This document shows positions 51,197 through 59,400 of a stretch of 64,000 nucleotides of DNA, piece by piece; the first letter of the stretch is position 1; every line of letters begins with the position of its first letter. The DNA comes from Daejeonella lutea (GTDB lineage Bacteria; Bacteroidota; Bacteroidia; Sphingobacteriales; Sphingobacteriaceae), in assembly GCF_900168015.1 (NCBI RefSeq), contig NZ_FUYR01000002.1:516932-580931 (forward strand), written 5' to 3'. The position numbers were made by a program, and so were the translations under genes. The notes under the pieces were generated by a model that had not been told where the DNA came from, ran no database searches, and saw only the letters and a list, made by a program, of their open reading frames with translations.

Positions 51197-54013
51197 ATGC
51201 CATTAGATACCTCCATCAAATCAGTCCTAATTATCGGTTCCGGTCCTATCATAATTGGTCAGGCGTGTGAATTCGATTATGCTGGTTCACAAGCTGCACT
51301 TTCACTAAAAGACGAAGGAATTAAGGTTTCCATTATCAACTCTAACCCCGCCACAATTATGACGGATAAGGTTATAGCTGATCATGTGTATTTACTCCCT
51401 TTAACCTGTGAGAGCATTGAACAAATTCTGACTGAACAAAAAATCGATGCTGTTTTACCCACAATGGGAGGTCAAACAGCTTTGAATCTGTGTATTGAAG
51501 CAGAGGAGCGTGGAATTTGGGAAAAACATAATGTTCGCATTGTTGGAGTAGACACCGCTGCGATCGAGAAGACGGAAAACAGAGAGGAGTTCAGAAAGCT
51601 GATGGTGGAAATTGGTGTTGGAGTAGCTAAGTCGAAAATCGCCAACTCTTTTCTTGAAGGTAAAGAGGCTGCTCAGGAAATTGGATATCCGCTGGTTATC
51701 CGCCCTTCATATACCCTTGGAGGATCAGGGGGTGGATTTGTTCACAGAAAAGAAGATTTCGATCATGCTCTAAGTCGCGGACTGCAGGCTTCTCCAACCC
51801 ACGAAGTATTGGTAGAGAAGGCAGTATTGGGCTGGAAAGAATACGAGCTTGAGCTTCTTCGTGATGGAAATGACAATGTGATCATAATCTGTTCGATTGA
51901 AAATTTTGATCCGATGGGCATCCATACTGGTGACTCAATAACTGTTGCTCCAGCTATGACCTTAAGCGACAGGTGCTACCAGGAAATGCGTAATCAGGCG
52001 ATCAAAATGATGCGTGCAATTGGAAATTTTGCTGGAGGATGTAATGTCCAGTTCTCGGTCGACCCTGCCACAGAAGATATCATAGCAATTGAGATAAACC
52101 CACGGGTGTCACGTTCATCAGCCCTTGCTTCCAAAGCGACTGGTTATCCTATCGCAAAAATCGCAGCCAAACTTGCTGTTGGTTATAACCTAGATGAAAT
52201 AGAGAACCAGATCACTAAAACAACATCTGCCTATTTTGAGCCTACGCTGGACTATGTTATCGTAAAGGTTCCAAGATGGAATTTTGATAAGTTTAAAGGT
52301 GCAAATACTGAATTAGGCCTCCAGATGAAATCTGTAGGTGAGGTTATGGCTATCGGACGTACATTTATAGAAGCGCTCCAAAAAGCTTGTCAGAGTTTAG
52401 AAACAAATCGTTTGGGTCTTGGCGCGGATGGTCGTCAGAGCCGCAACCTTGAAGAGATCATGCACAGCCTGGAGCACCCGAGCTGGGACAGGCTGTTCCA
52501 CATTAAAGATGCGATGAGCCTTGGTGTTCCACTTGAATCTATTCGTAAGATAACACATATTGATAAATGGTTCCTGACACAGATCATGGAACTTGTCAGC
52601 CTTGAAACTGAATTAAAACGTTATTCACTTAATAATATTCCTACGGATTTCTTTACCAATTTGAAGCAGAAAGGTTATGCTGATGCGCAGATTGCATGGC
52701 TTCTTGGCAATGTTACCGAGGATGAAGTTTACAATCGCCGTAAGGAGCTTGGTATCAAACGTGTGTACAAAATGGTGGATACTTGTGCCGCTGAATTTCC
52801 TGCAAAAACTCCTTACTATTACTCAACATTTGAAGATGAAAACGAGTCGATTGTAAGTGAGAAGAAAAAAATAATTGTACTGGGATCGGGTCCAAATCGT
52901 ATTGGACAAGGGATAGAATTCGACTATTCGTGTGTCCATGGATTACTCGCTGCAAAAGAATCCGGATACGAAGCAATCATGATTAATTGTAATCCGGAAA
53001 CTGTATCGACGGATTTTAATATGGCTGATAAGCTTTATTTCGAGCCAGTCTTCTGGGAACATGTTAGAGAGATTATCGAACTTGAAAAACCTGAAGGTGT
53101 GATTGTACAGCTTGGAGGCCAAACAGCCTTAAAGATGGCTCAGAAACTTCATGAAAATGGAATAAAAATCATCGGAACTTCATTTGATGATATGGATATC
53201 GCTGAAGATAGAGGACGTTTCTCTGATCTCCTAAAGCAAATGGATATTCCATACCCGCTATACGGTGTCGCCGAAAGTGCTGAAGAAGCGCTTGAAGTTG
53301 CACACAAGGTAGGATATCCTGTACTTGTGCGCCCAAGCTACGTGCTCGGCGGACAAGGAATGAGCATTGTTATTAACGATGAAGATCTGGAGAAAGCGGT
53401 AGTTAAACTGTTAAGAAACCTGCCGGGGAATCGCGTACTGATCGACCATTTTCTTGATCGTGCAGAAGAAACTGAATCGGATTCAATTTGTGATGGGGAT
53501 GAAGTACATATTATTGGCTTAATGGAACATATTGAGCCTGCCGGTATTCACTCAGGTGATTCCTTTGCCGTGCTACCCCCATTCAGCCTGCCAGAGAGTG
53601 TGATCAACGATATGACGGAATACAGTAAGCGTATTGCTAAAGCATTGAATGTTCGCGGGTTGTTAAACATACAGTTTGCAGTGAAGGATAATAAGGTTTA
53701 TGTAATTGAAGCGAATCCACGCGCATCAAGAACAGTTCCTTTTATTGCAAAAGCATATGATGTTCCATACATTAATATTGCTGCAAAGATTATGTTAGGT
53801 GTTAGTAAATTAAAGGATTTTAAAATTGAAAGGAAGTTAAAGGGGTATGCGATAAAAGAGCCTGTGTTCTCTTTTGATAAATTCCCGGAAGTCGAAAAGC
53901 AATTAGGCCCTGAGATGAAATCAACAGGAGAATCTATACGGTTTATAAAAGATTTGGAAGATCCTTATTTCAGACACCTGTACAAAGAGAAATCGATGTA
54001 TCTGTCTAAATAG
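51197..54013 (+). CDS. carB: Carbamoyl-phosphate synthase large chain (no allosteric domain)
   Basis: This 938-residue protein has the GSGPIIIGQACEFDYAGSQ start, a first ATP-grasp (about 130-330), an oligomerisation segment, the second Rossmann start VLGSGPNRIGQGIEFDYSC, and a second ATP-grasp (about 670-860, RPSYVLGGQGM). It ends at KSMYLSK. E. coli CarB is 1073 residues; the missing part is the MGS-like domain that senses UMP and IMP. It makes carbamoyl phosphate for arginine and pyrimidines. carA is not in the window. Confidence 0.96.
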   Translation: MPLDTSIKSVLIIGSGPIIIGQACEFDYAGSQAALSLKDEGIKVSIINSNPATIMTDKVIADHVYLLPLTCESIEQILTEQKIDAVLPTMGGQTALNLCIEAEERGIWEKHNVRIVGVDTAAIEKTENREEFRKLMVEIGVGVAKSKIANSFLEGKEAAQEIGYPLVIRPSYTLGGSGGGFVHRKEDFDHALSRGLQASPTHEVLVEKAVLGWKEYELELLRDGNDNVIIICSIENFDPMGIHTGDSITVAPAMTLSDRCYQEMRNQAIKMMRAIGNFAGGCNVQFSVDPATEDIIAIEINPRVSRSSALASKATGYPIAKIAAKLAVGYNLDEIENQITKTTSAYFEPTLDYVIVKVPRWNFDKFKGANTELGLQMKSVGEVMAIGRTFIEALQKACQSLETNRLGLGADGRQSRNLEEIMHSLEHPSWDRLFHIKDAMSLGVPLESIRKITHIDKWFLTQIMELVSLETELKRYSLNNIPTDFFTNLKQKGYADAQIAWLLGNVTEDEVYNRRKELGIKRVYKMVDTCAAEFPAKTPYYYSTFEDENESIVSEKKKIIVLGSGPNRIGQGIEFDYSCVHGLLAAKESGYEAIMINCNPETVSTDFNMADKLYFEPVFWEHVREIIELEKPEGVIVQLGGQTALKMAQKLHENGIKIIGTSFDDMDIAEDRGRFSDLLKQMDIPYPLYGVAESAEEALEVAHKVGYPVLVRPSYVLGGQGMSIVINDEDLEKAVVKLLRNLPGNRVLIDHFLDRAEETESDSICDGDEVHIIGLMEHIEPAGIHSGDSFAVLPPFSLPESVINDMTEYSKRIAKALNVRGLLNIQFAVKDNKVYVIEANPRASRTVPFIAKAYDVPYINIAAKIMLGVSKLKDFKIERKLKGYAIKEPVFSFDKFPEVEKQLGPEMKSTGESIRFIKDLEDPYFRHLYKEKSMYLSK

Positions 54014-54037
54014 AAAAAAGGGTAGATAATCAAAATT

Positions 54038-54067
54038 ATGGCCACCAGAATAAATTCTGGTGGCCAT
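54038..54067. terminator. Bidirectional terminator between carB and the DUF4920 gene
   Basis: ATGGCCACCAGAA (54038-54050) pairs perfectly with TTCTGGTGGCCAT (54055-54067) across TAAA. It lies between convergent stop codons. T tracts on either side are weak. Confidence 0.78.
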
Positions 54068-54078
54068 CTTTATAAGAA

Positions 54079-54567
54079 TTAATTCATAACGGCTACACCC
54101 TTGGCCTCGAAGGCTAGCTCAGTCTTCGGGCTAACAATTGCAGCAATTTCTGCGTCGCTTTTACCACCATCTTTAGCATAATGCTGAAGTTGTTTTACCG
54201 AAGTGGTGTCAAGATATGCATACCCCTCCATCACAACTTCTTTTCCGGCAAGATCTTTTGGAACAAAGAATTTGTAATCCTTGAACGTAATTCTCATGTC
54301 TTCACCGTTTCCGAGTTTCATCACCATCCAACATCCCTTTTTCTGGCAAACTTCTTCTACTTTGCCTCTGATTTTGAGATCCTTTTTTTCCTCGCCCTTC
54401 ATGGCGGTCGTAAGCGCGGCAAGTTCTATAACATTATTTTCCTTTACAGAATCTCCGTAGACTGCCGCCACTTTGAAATTCTCTGTAGAGTCGAGCTCAG
54501 TTTTTGGTTTTGAGTTACATGCAGTGAGGAGTGCTAAAGCAATAACGGGAAGTAGTATCCTTTTCAT
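54079..54567 (-). CDS. DUF4920-family lipoprotein
   Basis: This 162-residue protein has a lipobox (ALALLTACNSKP) and an OB-like DUF4920 domain, with IRGKVEEVCQKKGCWMVMKLG carrying two conserved cysteines, and MRITFKDYKFFVPKDLAGK. The family is typical of Bacteroidota. The cysteine pair might bind metal or form a disulfide, but the role is unknown. It is convergent with carB. Confidence 0.85.
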   Translation of the reverse strand: MKRILLPVIALALLTACNSKPKTELDSTENFKVAAVYGDSVKENNVIELAALTTAMKGEEKKDLKIRGKVEEVCQKKGCWMVMKLGNGEDMRITFKDYKFFVPKDLAGKEVVMEGYAYLDTTSVKQLQHYAKDGGKSDAEIAAIVSPKTELAFEAKGVAVMN

Positions 54568-54697
54568 ATCTATAATCAGTTTCTACAAAATTGATAAAAA
54601 TTATCGTGAAAACGCTAAGTAATTGAAGATTAGTGGTATCGGAACGGGAATGTGTTAGGCAAGCTTAACCTCTCCCCAACTCATTGGCATAACCATT

Positions 54698-56125
54698 TCA
54701 ACCGAACAGAGCATTAAAAACTTCTTCGACCTTAGCTACCGTATTTATCTCAATTTTATATTTCTTCCAGTTCTGACCGTCCTGAACTTTTTTACCTGCG
54801 GGCAGATTGTACTTGGAAATAAATATCTTCTCGAAGCCAAGTTTTTCGGCTTCAGCGATACGTTGTTCGATCCGATTCACCGCTCTGATCTCCCCGGATA
54901 ATCCAACTTCGGCGGCGAAACAAACTTTCGAATCTACCGGCATGTCTTCATGTGAAGAAATTATGGCCACCACAACAGCAAGGTCTATTGCCGGGTCTTC
55001 TACTCTCAGTCCACCGGCAATATTCAAAAAAACATCCTGAGTACTCAATTTAAACCCACATTTTTTCTCGAGCACGGCTAGGAGCATATTCATTCTCTTG
55101 GTGTCAAACCCGGTACCCGACCGCTGAGGAGTTCCATAAGCTGAAACACTCACCAATGCCTGAGTTTCTATGAGCATAGGCCTAAGCCCCTCCAAAATCA
55201 CCGAAATGGTGATCCCGCTCAATGGCTCATCACGTTGAGAAAGCAAAATTTCCGACGGGTTAGAAACCTCGCGCAGTCCGCTGCCAAGCATCTCATAGAT
55301 CCCAAGCTCAGATGCTGAGCCGAAACGATTCTTAACCGCTCTTAAAATCCGGTATACATGATGTCTGTCGCCTTCAAACTGCAGAACAGTATCGACCATA
55401 TGCTCAAGGATCTTAGGGCCAGCGATCATCCCGTCTTTGGTAATATGGCCAATGAGGAAAACCGGGGTTCCACTTTCCTTTGCAAACCGCAAAAGCTCTG
55501 CTGTACATTCCCTAACCTGGGAAACACTACCAGGTGTGGATTCAATGTGGGCAGAATATAAAGTTTGAATCGAATCAACCACCACCAGGTCGGGTTCAAG
55601 TATTTCTATCTGTTTAAAAATATTTTGGGTTGAGGTTTCTGTAAGAATATAAGTGTCAGCTACACCCGGCACATTACTGCTTTCCTTATCAGGTACCTTC
55701 ACTAGTCGCTCAGCACGCATTTTTATTTGCTGTTCGCTTTCCTCTCCTGAAATATACAGAACTTTTAAACCGGGAAGGTTTAATGCAACCTGAAGCATTA
55801 GAGTCGACTTGCCTATACCTGGTTCACCACCGATAAGTACCATTGACCCGCTAACGATCCCCCCGCCTAAAACCCGGTTCAATTCATTATCAGGGGTAAT
55901 CAGCCGATTCTCCTCAGAATAAATGATGTCATGAATTGCAGCTGGTTTATTTGATCGCTGCGTGCTGGTAGATCCATTCTTCCAGTCAGGGATTGATACA
56001 TTCCCCTTTTCAATAATCTCTTCAACAAATGTATTCCACTGGCTGCAAGATGGACATTTCCCAAGCCACTTGGCGGATTCATGTCCGCAGCTTTGACAGA
56101 AATAGGCAGTACGGGTTTTAGCCAT
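54698..56125 (-). CDS. radA: DNA repair protein RadA
   Basis: This 475-residue protein has an N-terminal C4 zinc finger (CQSCGHESAKWLGKCPSC). It has a RecA-like ATPase with Walker A GGEPGIGKST, the RadA KNRFG motif (KNRFGSASELGIYEM), and a C-terminal Lon-like domain (VQDVFLNIAGGLRVEDPAIDLA, in pieces). RadA promotes branch migration during recombination. A comparable genomic position next to rng and mutY is common in the phylum. The start is an ATG at 56125. Confidence 0.96.
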   Translation of the reverse strand: MAKTRTAYFCQSCGHESAKWLGKCPSCSQWNTFVEEIIEKGNVSIPDWKNGSTSTQRSNKPAAIHDIIYSEENRLITPDNELNRVLGGGIVSGSMVLIGGEPGIGKSTLMLQVALNLPGLKVLYISGEESEQQIKMRAERLVKVPDKESSNVPGVADTYILTETSTQNIFKQIEILEPDLVVVDSIQTLYSAHIESTPGSVSQVRECTAELLRFAKESGTPVFLIGHITKDGMIAGPKILEHMVDTVLQFEGDRHHVYRILRAVKNRFGSASELGIYEMLGSGLREVSNPSEILLSQRDEPLSGITISVILEGLRPMLIETQALVSVSAYGTPQRSGTGFDTKRMNMLLAVLEKKCGFKLSTQDVFLNIAGGLRVEDPAIDLAVVVAIISSHEDMPVDSKVCFAAEVGLSGEIRAVNRIEQRIAEAEKLGFEKIFISKYNLPAGKKVQDGQNWKKYKIEINTVAKVEEVFNALFG

Positions 56126-56200
56126 TAATAAATAAGTTGGTAACTTTTGCAGTCAAATATAACTAAAAATATTAGTATCGCAGTGGCAGTATATCAGGCA

Positions 56201-56234
56201 AAAAAAATGCGCACTGACGAATCAAGTGCGCATT
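56201..56234 (-). terminator. Intrinsic terminator of rng
   Basis: AATGCGCACT pairs with AGTGCGCATT across a 9-nt loop. Minus-strand transcription then enters seven Ts. It lies 21 bp after the rng stop codon. Confidence 0.85.
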
Positions 56235-56254
56235 TATTGATCTACAATTGGTTA

Positions 56255-57805
56255 TTATAGTTTTATTTCTTCCTCTTTTGAGTTAAGGAAGTGGAACTCT
56301 GTTAAGTAATACGAAGGCGACTGCTTAACGGTTATCCATTTATTGTATTTAAAGAACCATTTCCACTGACGGGAAAACAAGCCTTTTTTAATATAAGCTT
56401 CAATATAAGGGTGAACGCAGAGTGTTACATGTTTCTCATTTTGTTCATTAAGAATATAATTCAGATTGTTCTCGATATCATCCATCAGAATGATGCTTGC
56501 CTTGATCTCGCCAGTTCCGTCACATGCCGGGCACTTCTCATTGGTAACAATGTTCATTTCCGGCCTTACACGCTGGCGCGTCAGCTGTACTAGACCGAAC
56601 TTGCTTGGAGGTAAAATAGTGTGCTTGGCGCGATCAAGAAGCATTTGCTCCTTTAGATAGTCGAAAAGTTCCTTCCTGTTCTGAGGCTTGTGCATATCGA
56701 TAAAATCGATAACTACAATACCGCCCATGTCTCTGAGTCGCAGCTGACGTGCAATTTCCTTTGCCGCCTCCATATTGATCATCAGAGCATTTTGATCCTG
56801 ATTTTCCGTGTTAGCAGTCCGGTTTCCGCTATTAACATCAATAACATGCAGGGCTTCGGTATGTTCAATAACAAGGTATGCACCACCAGGTAGATTAACT
56901 GTTCGGCCAAAGGCAGCTTTGATCTGTTTTTCTATGCCGAAATGCTCAAATATGGGTTCTTTTCCGCGATAATGCTTAACAATCTTATCCATTTCAGGTG
57001 AGATCTCGTGCACATACGATCTAACCTCCTCATAAAGTGAAGGATCCTGGATGTGAATATTTGTAAAATCAGCATTCAGAATGTCTCTTAGGATTGTAGA
57101 TGTACGACCCATCTCACCAAGAATTTTTTTGGATGGCTCTGTATGGGGAAGTCTCTTTGAGAACTTTTCCCATTTATCTATAAGGTCGAGAAGATCTTTT
57201 TGGAGTTCAGCAACACCTTTGCCTTCCGAAACTGTTCGAATAATTACTCCAAAGTTCTTAGGCTTAATGCTTTCGACGATCTTCTTAAGTCGGGTCCGCT
57301 CGGTATTGCTCTTTATCTTTTTCGAAATTGAAATTACATCCGAAAAAGGTACTAAAACTGAGAAACGGCCAGCTATCGAAATGTCGGAACTCAATCTCGG
57401 CCCTTTGGTTGAGATCGGCTCTTTTGCAATTTGTACCGGAAGCAACATGTTCCGGTTTAATATTTCTGAAATTTTGCCAGACTTATTAATGTCGGCTTCC
57501 AGTCTGAAACTATTTAGCAGTTTATCTCTATAACTGCCATTCTTTACAATCTTGGTTAACTTTAAAAGCGACTGGACTTGTGGTCCAAGATCAAGATAGT
57601 GCAGAAAAGCATCCTTTTCATAGCCTACGTCTACAAATGCAGCGTTCAATCCAGGCATGATCTTCTTGATCTTACCCATATATATATCGCCAACAGCATA
57701 ATTGTTGTTGACCTGCTCTGTATTAAGTTCTACAAGTTGCTTGTCCTGCAGTAAAGCAATAGTAACCCCGCTAGGGGATGAATTGATAATTAATTCCTTT
57801 ACCAA
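56255..57805 (-). CDS. rng: Ribonuclease E/G family protein
   Basis: This 516-residue protein has an S1 domain (VGDIYMGKIKKIMPGLNAAFVDVGYEKDAFLHY, in pieces). It has the RNase E/G catalytic aspartates in LHVIDVNSG and IVVIDFIDM, and the zinc-link CPACDGTG. Its size suits RNase G rather than RNase E, which carries a long degradosome tail. It cleaves rRNA precursors and mRNAs. A perfect ATGCCGC-GAAT-GCGGCAT hairpin (57821-57838) lies just 16 bp upstream of the start codon. Confidence 0.95.
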   Translation of the reverse strand: MVKELIINSSPSGVTIALLQDKQLVELNTEQVNNNYAVGDIYMGKIKKIMPGLNAAFVDVGYEKDAFLHYLDLGPQVQSLLKLTKIVKNGSYRDKLLNSFRLEADINKSGKISEILNRNMLLPVQIAKEPISTKGPRLSSDISIAGRFSVLVPFSDVISISKKIKSNTERTRLKKIVESIKPKNFGVIIRTVSEGKGVAELQKDLLDLIDKWEKFSKRLPHTEPSKKILGEMGRTSTILRDILNADFTNIHIQDPSLYEEVRSYVHEISPEMDKIVKHYRGKEPIFEHFGIEKQIKAAFGRTVNLPGGAYLVIEHTEALHVIDVNSGNRTANTENQDQNALMINMEAAKEIARQLRLRDMGGIVVIDFIDMHKPQNRKELFDYLKEQMLLDRAKHTILPPSKFGLVQLTRQRVRPEMNIVTNEKCPACDGTGEIKASIILMDDIENNLNYILNEQNEKHVTLCVHPYIEAYIKKGLFSRQWKWFFKYNKWITVKQSPSYYLTEFHFLNSKEEEIKL

Positions 57806-57820
57806 TAGCTACTGTTTAAG

Positions 57821-57838
57821 ATGCCGCGAATGCGGCAT
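57821..57838 (-). promoter_or_regulatory. Leader hairpin directly upstream of rng
   Basis: ATGCCGC (57821-57827) pairs with GCGGCAT (57832-57838) across a GAAT loop (ATTC in the minus-strand RNA), 15 bp before the rng start. RNase E autoregulates through its leader in E. coli; whether this hairpin acts so here is unknown. Confidence 0.4.
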
Positions 57839-57881
57839 ACGTTTATACAAGGACTAAATTGAAAACAAACAGAAAACAGAC

Positions 57882-57909
57882 AACCTCCCGCGCGAGGTGC
57901 GGGGAGGTT
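57882..57909 (-). terminator. Terminator-like hairpin between the COX24-like gene and rng
   Basis: AACCTCCCGC (57882-57891) pairs with GCGGGGAGGTT (57899-57909) with one bulged G. A pyrimidine-rich but not uniform T stretch follows on the minus strand. It may partly separate the upstream operon from rng. Confidence 0.6.
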
Positions 57910-57967
57910 AGCTGTTAACTTTTGTCATGAATAATCATATGAGTTGAAGCTCAGATAATTATCTAGA

Positions 57968-58057
57968 CTATTTTTTCTTATGTCTGTTTTTTCTTAAACG
58001 CTTTTTGCGTTTGTGGGTAGCCATTTTATGTCTTTTTCTTTTCTTACCGCTTGGCAT
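57968..58057 (-). CDS. 29-residue highly basic protein (COX24/bS22-like)
   Basis: This frame was decoded by hand. It starts MPSGKKRKRHKMATHKRKKR and ends LRKNRHKKK before TAG; almost two thirds of its residues are Lys, Arg or His. The pattern KRKRHKMxxHKRKKRLRKxR resembles the AURKAIP1/COX24 domain of mitochondrial mS38 and mycobacterial bS22. A ribosome-associated role is likely, but is inferred from similarity. It lies between a TPR protein and rng. Confidence 0.85.
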   Translation of the reverse strand: MPSGKKRKRHKMATHKRKKRLRKNRHKKK

Positions 58058-58085
58058 AATGTTGTTTTTTAAAATGTTTTATAAT

Positions 58086-58931
58086 CTAATTACTTAATTC
58101 GTTGACTTTGCGATCAACAAACTGACTCATGTTTGGGTCAGCTGCAATCTCTTTAGTTTTTAAATACGCCGCAATCGCATCTGATTTCATTCCCATGTTC
58201 TCGTAGCTGGAAGCGAGGTAAAACCAAGCTTCTGCACTTGGTGCAATTGAAACCACAGTTTTGAAACGCTCCACAGCTTTCTCATACTGTCCGGACTTCA
58301 TGGAGAATAAACCCAGATTAAGATTAGCCTTTAAATTTTTGGGATCGTTCTTAACAACTTCCAGCAGAAGCTGTATCCCCTGCATTGGATTTGGTGTACC
58401 GCTAACGTATGCGATACCCAAGCCCGTTTTAACTTCCGGTGTATTTGGCTGTAACTTATCTGCCTGCTGGTAGGCATAAATTGCCTTTTGTACAAGAGCA
58501 GGCTGCATCAAAGTATCAGTAGTTTGCTGGTAGGCGTCAGTGAATTTGTCGCCAGCTTTTAACCAGGGCGTAAAACCAGGTTCCTTTTCTGCAACAAGTT
58601 CGTAATAAAATGCTGCCGGTGCTGCCTGATTAAGATCATCCCATTTCTGAGCTAACTTTTTCTGCAGTTCCACCTTTTCATTTTCCGAAGCACTTTTTAG
58701 AGCCGCTTCAAGATCAGTTACCTGCTTGTTGAGATTGGCTGTCAGACCTTGCTTCGAAAGTTCAGAAACTTCCGTTAAACTGAACGTTTTTGCCGGAGCT
58801 GCTGGAGCACTTGCCGGCGCTTGCTCCGAACCTTCTTTTGGTTTAACAAGTCCCTGAATATCCATAGAAAGCATAAGGCCCATCAAAACAACTGCCGAAC
58901 CTACTACTACTATTTGCTTCCTATTGAACAT
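58086..58931 (-). CDS. Tetratricopeptide-repeat membrane-anchored protein
   Basis: This 281-residue protein has an N-terminal membrane helix (IVVVGSAVVLMGLMLSM), a linker rich in Ala and Pro, and then TPR-like helices (AIYAYQQADKLQPNTPEVKTGLGIAYV, NLGLFSMKSGQYEKAVERFKTVVSIAPSAEAWFYLASSY, in pieces). The C-terminal part faces the periplasm if the N-terminus is cytoplasmic. It is probably a scaffold. The partners are unknown. It lies between the HU and COX24-like genes. Confidence 0.85.
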   Translation of the reverse strand: MFNRKQIVVVGSAVVLMGLMLSMDIQGLVKPKEGSEQAPASAPAAPAKTFSLTEVSELSKQGLTANLNKQVTDLEAALKSASENEKVELQKKLAQKWDDLNQAAPAAFYYELVAEKEPGFTPWLKAGDKFTDAYQQTTDTLMQPALVQKAIYAYQQADKLQPNTPEVKTGLGIAYVSGTPNPMQGIQLLLEVVKNDPKNLKANLNLGLFSMKSGQYEKAVERFKTVVSIAPSAEAWFYLASSYENMGMKSDAIAAYLKTKEIAADPNMSQFVDRKVNELSN

Positions 58932-58945
58932 CTATTGGAAATAAA

Positions 58946-59230
58946 TTATTTGTTGCCGCTTTTTACTTTTTCAACAAATACTTTGGCAGGCTTGAAACTT
59001 GGAACAAAATGTTCAGGAATAATAATAGCTGTGTTTTTTGAAATATTACGTGCAGTTTTTTTCGCTCTCTTTTTAACAACAAAACTTCCAAATCCTCTCA
59101 CATATACATTCTCACCACTTACCATGGAATTTTTTACCACCTTAAAAAACGCTTCTACCGCTTCCTGTACATCTACTTTTTCGATTCCTGTTTTATTAGC
59201 GATTTCTGTAATGATTTCTGCCTTGGTCAT
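58946..59230 (-). CDS. HU-family DNA-binding protein
   Basis: This 94-residue protein has the HU/IHF pattern MTKAEIITEIANKTGIEKVDV, VRGFGSFVVKKRAKKTARNI and a C-terminal VPSFKPAKVFVEKV. It bends and coats DNA. It is the first gene of a run with the TPR and COX24-like genes; the gap to the next gene is 14 bp. Its -7 element TACTTTTG (minus strand, 59281-59288) mirrors that of mutY. Confidence 0.94.
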   Translation of the reverse strand: MTKAEIITEIANKTGIEKVDVQEAVEAFFKVVKNSMVSGENVYVRGFGSFVVKKRAKKTARNISKNTAIIIPEHFVPSFKPAKVFVEKVKSGNK

Positions 59231-59280
59231 GTCTGTATTCTTTATAAATTTATCGTAAAAACTTAACTGTTTTGGGGTTG

Positions 59281-59368
59281 CAAAAGTATTGGTTTAAATT
59301 GTAAATGGGAAATAAATCTGCTTTTTTTTAAACCAATGACCTATAAAACAAATAGTAAGATACTTTTG
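59281..59368. promoter_or_regulatory. Divergent -7 elements of the HU gene and mutY
   Basis: Minus-strand TACTTTTG (59281-59288) faces the HU gene; plus-strand TACTTTTG (59361-59368) faces mutY. Both match TAnnTTTG and lie within a longer inverted pair, TGCAAAAGTAT and ATACTTTTGCA. No good -33 boxes are seen. Confidence 0.5.
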
Positions 59369-59400
59369 CAAGCGTAAAATTGTTAATACTTTACTAGGAT

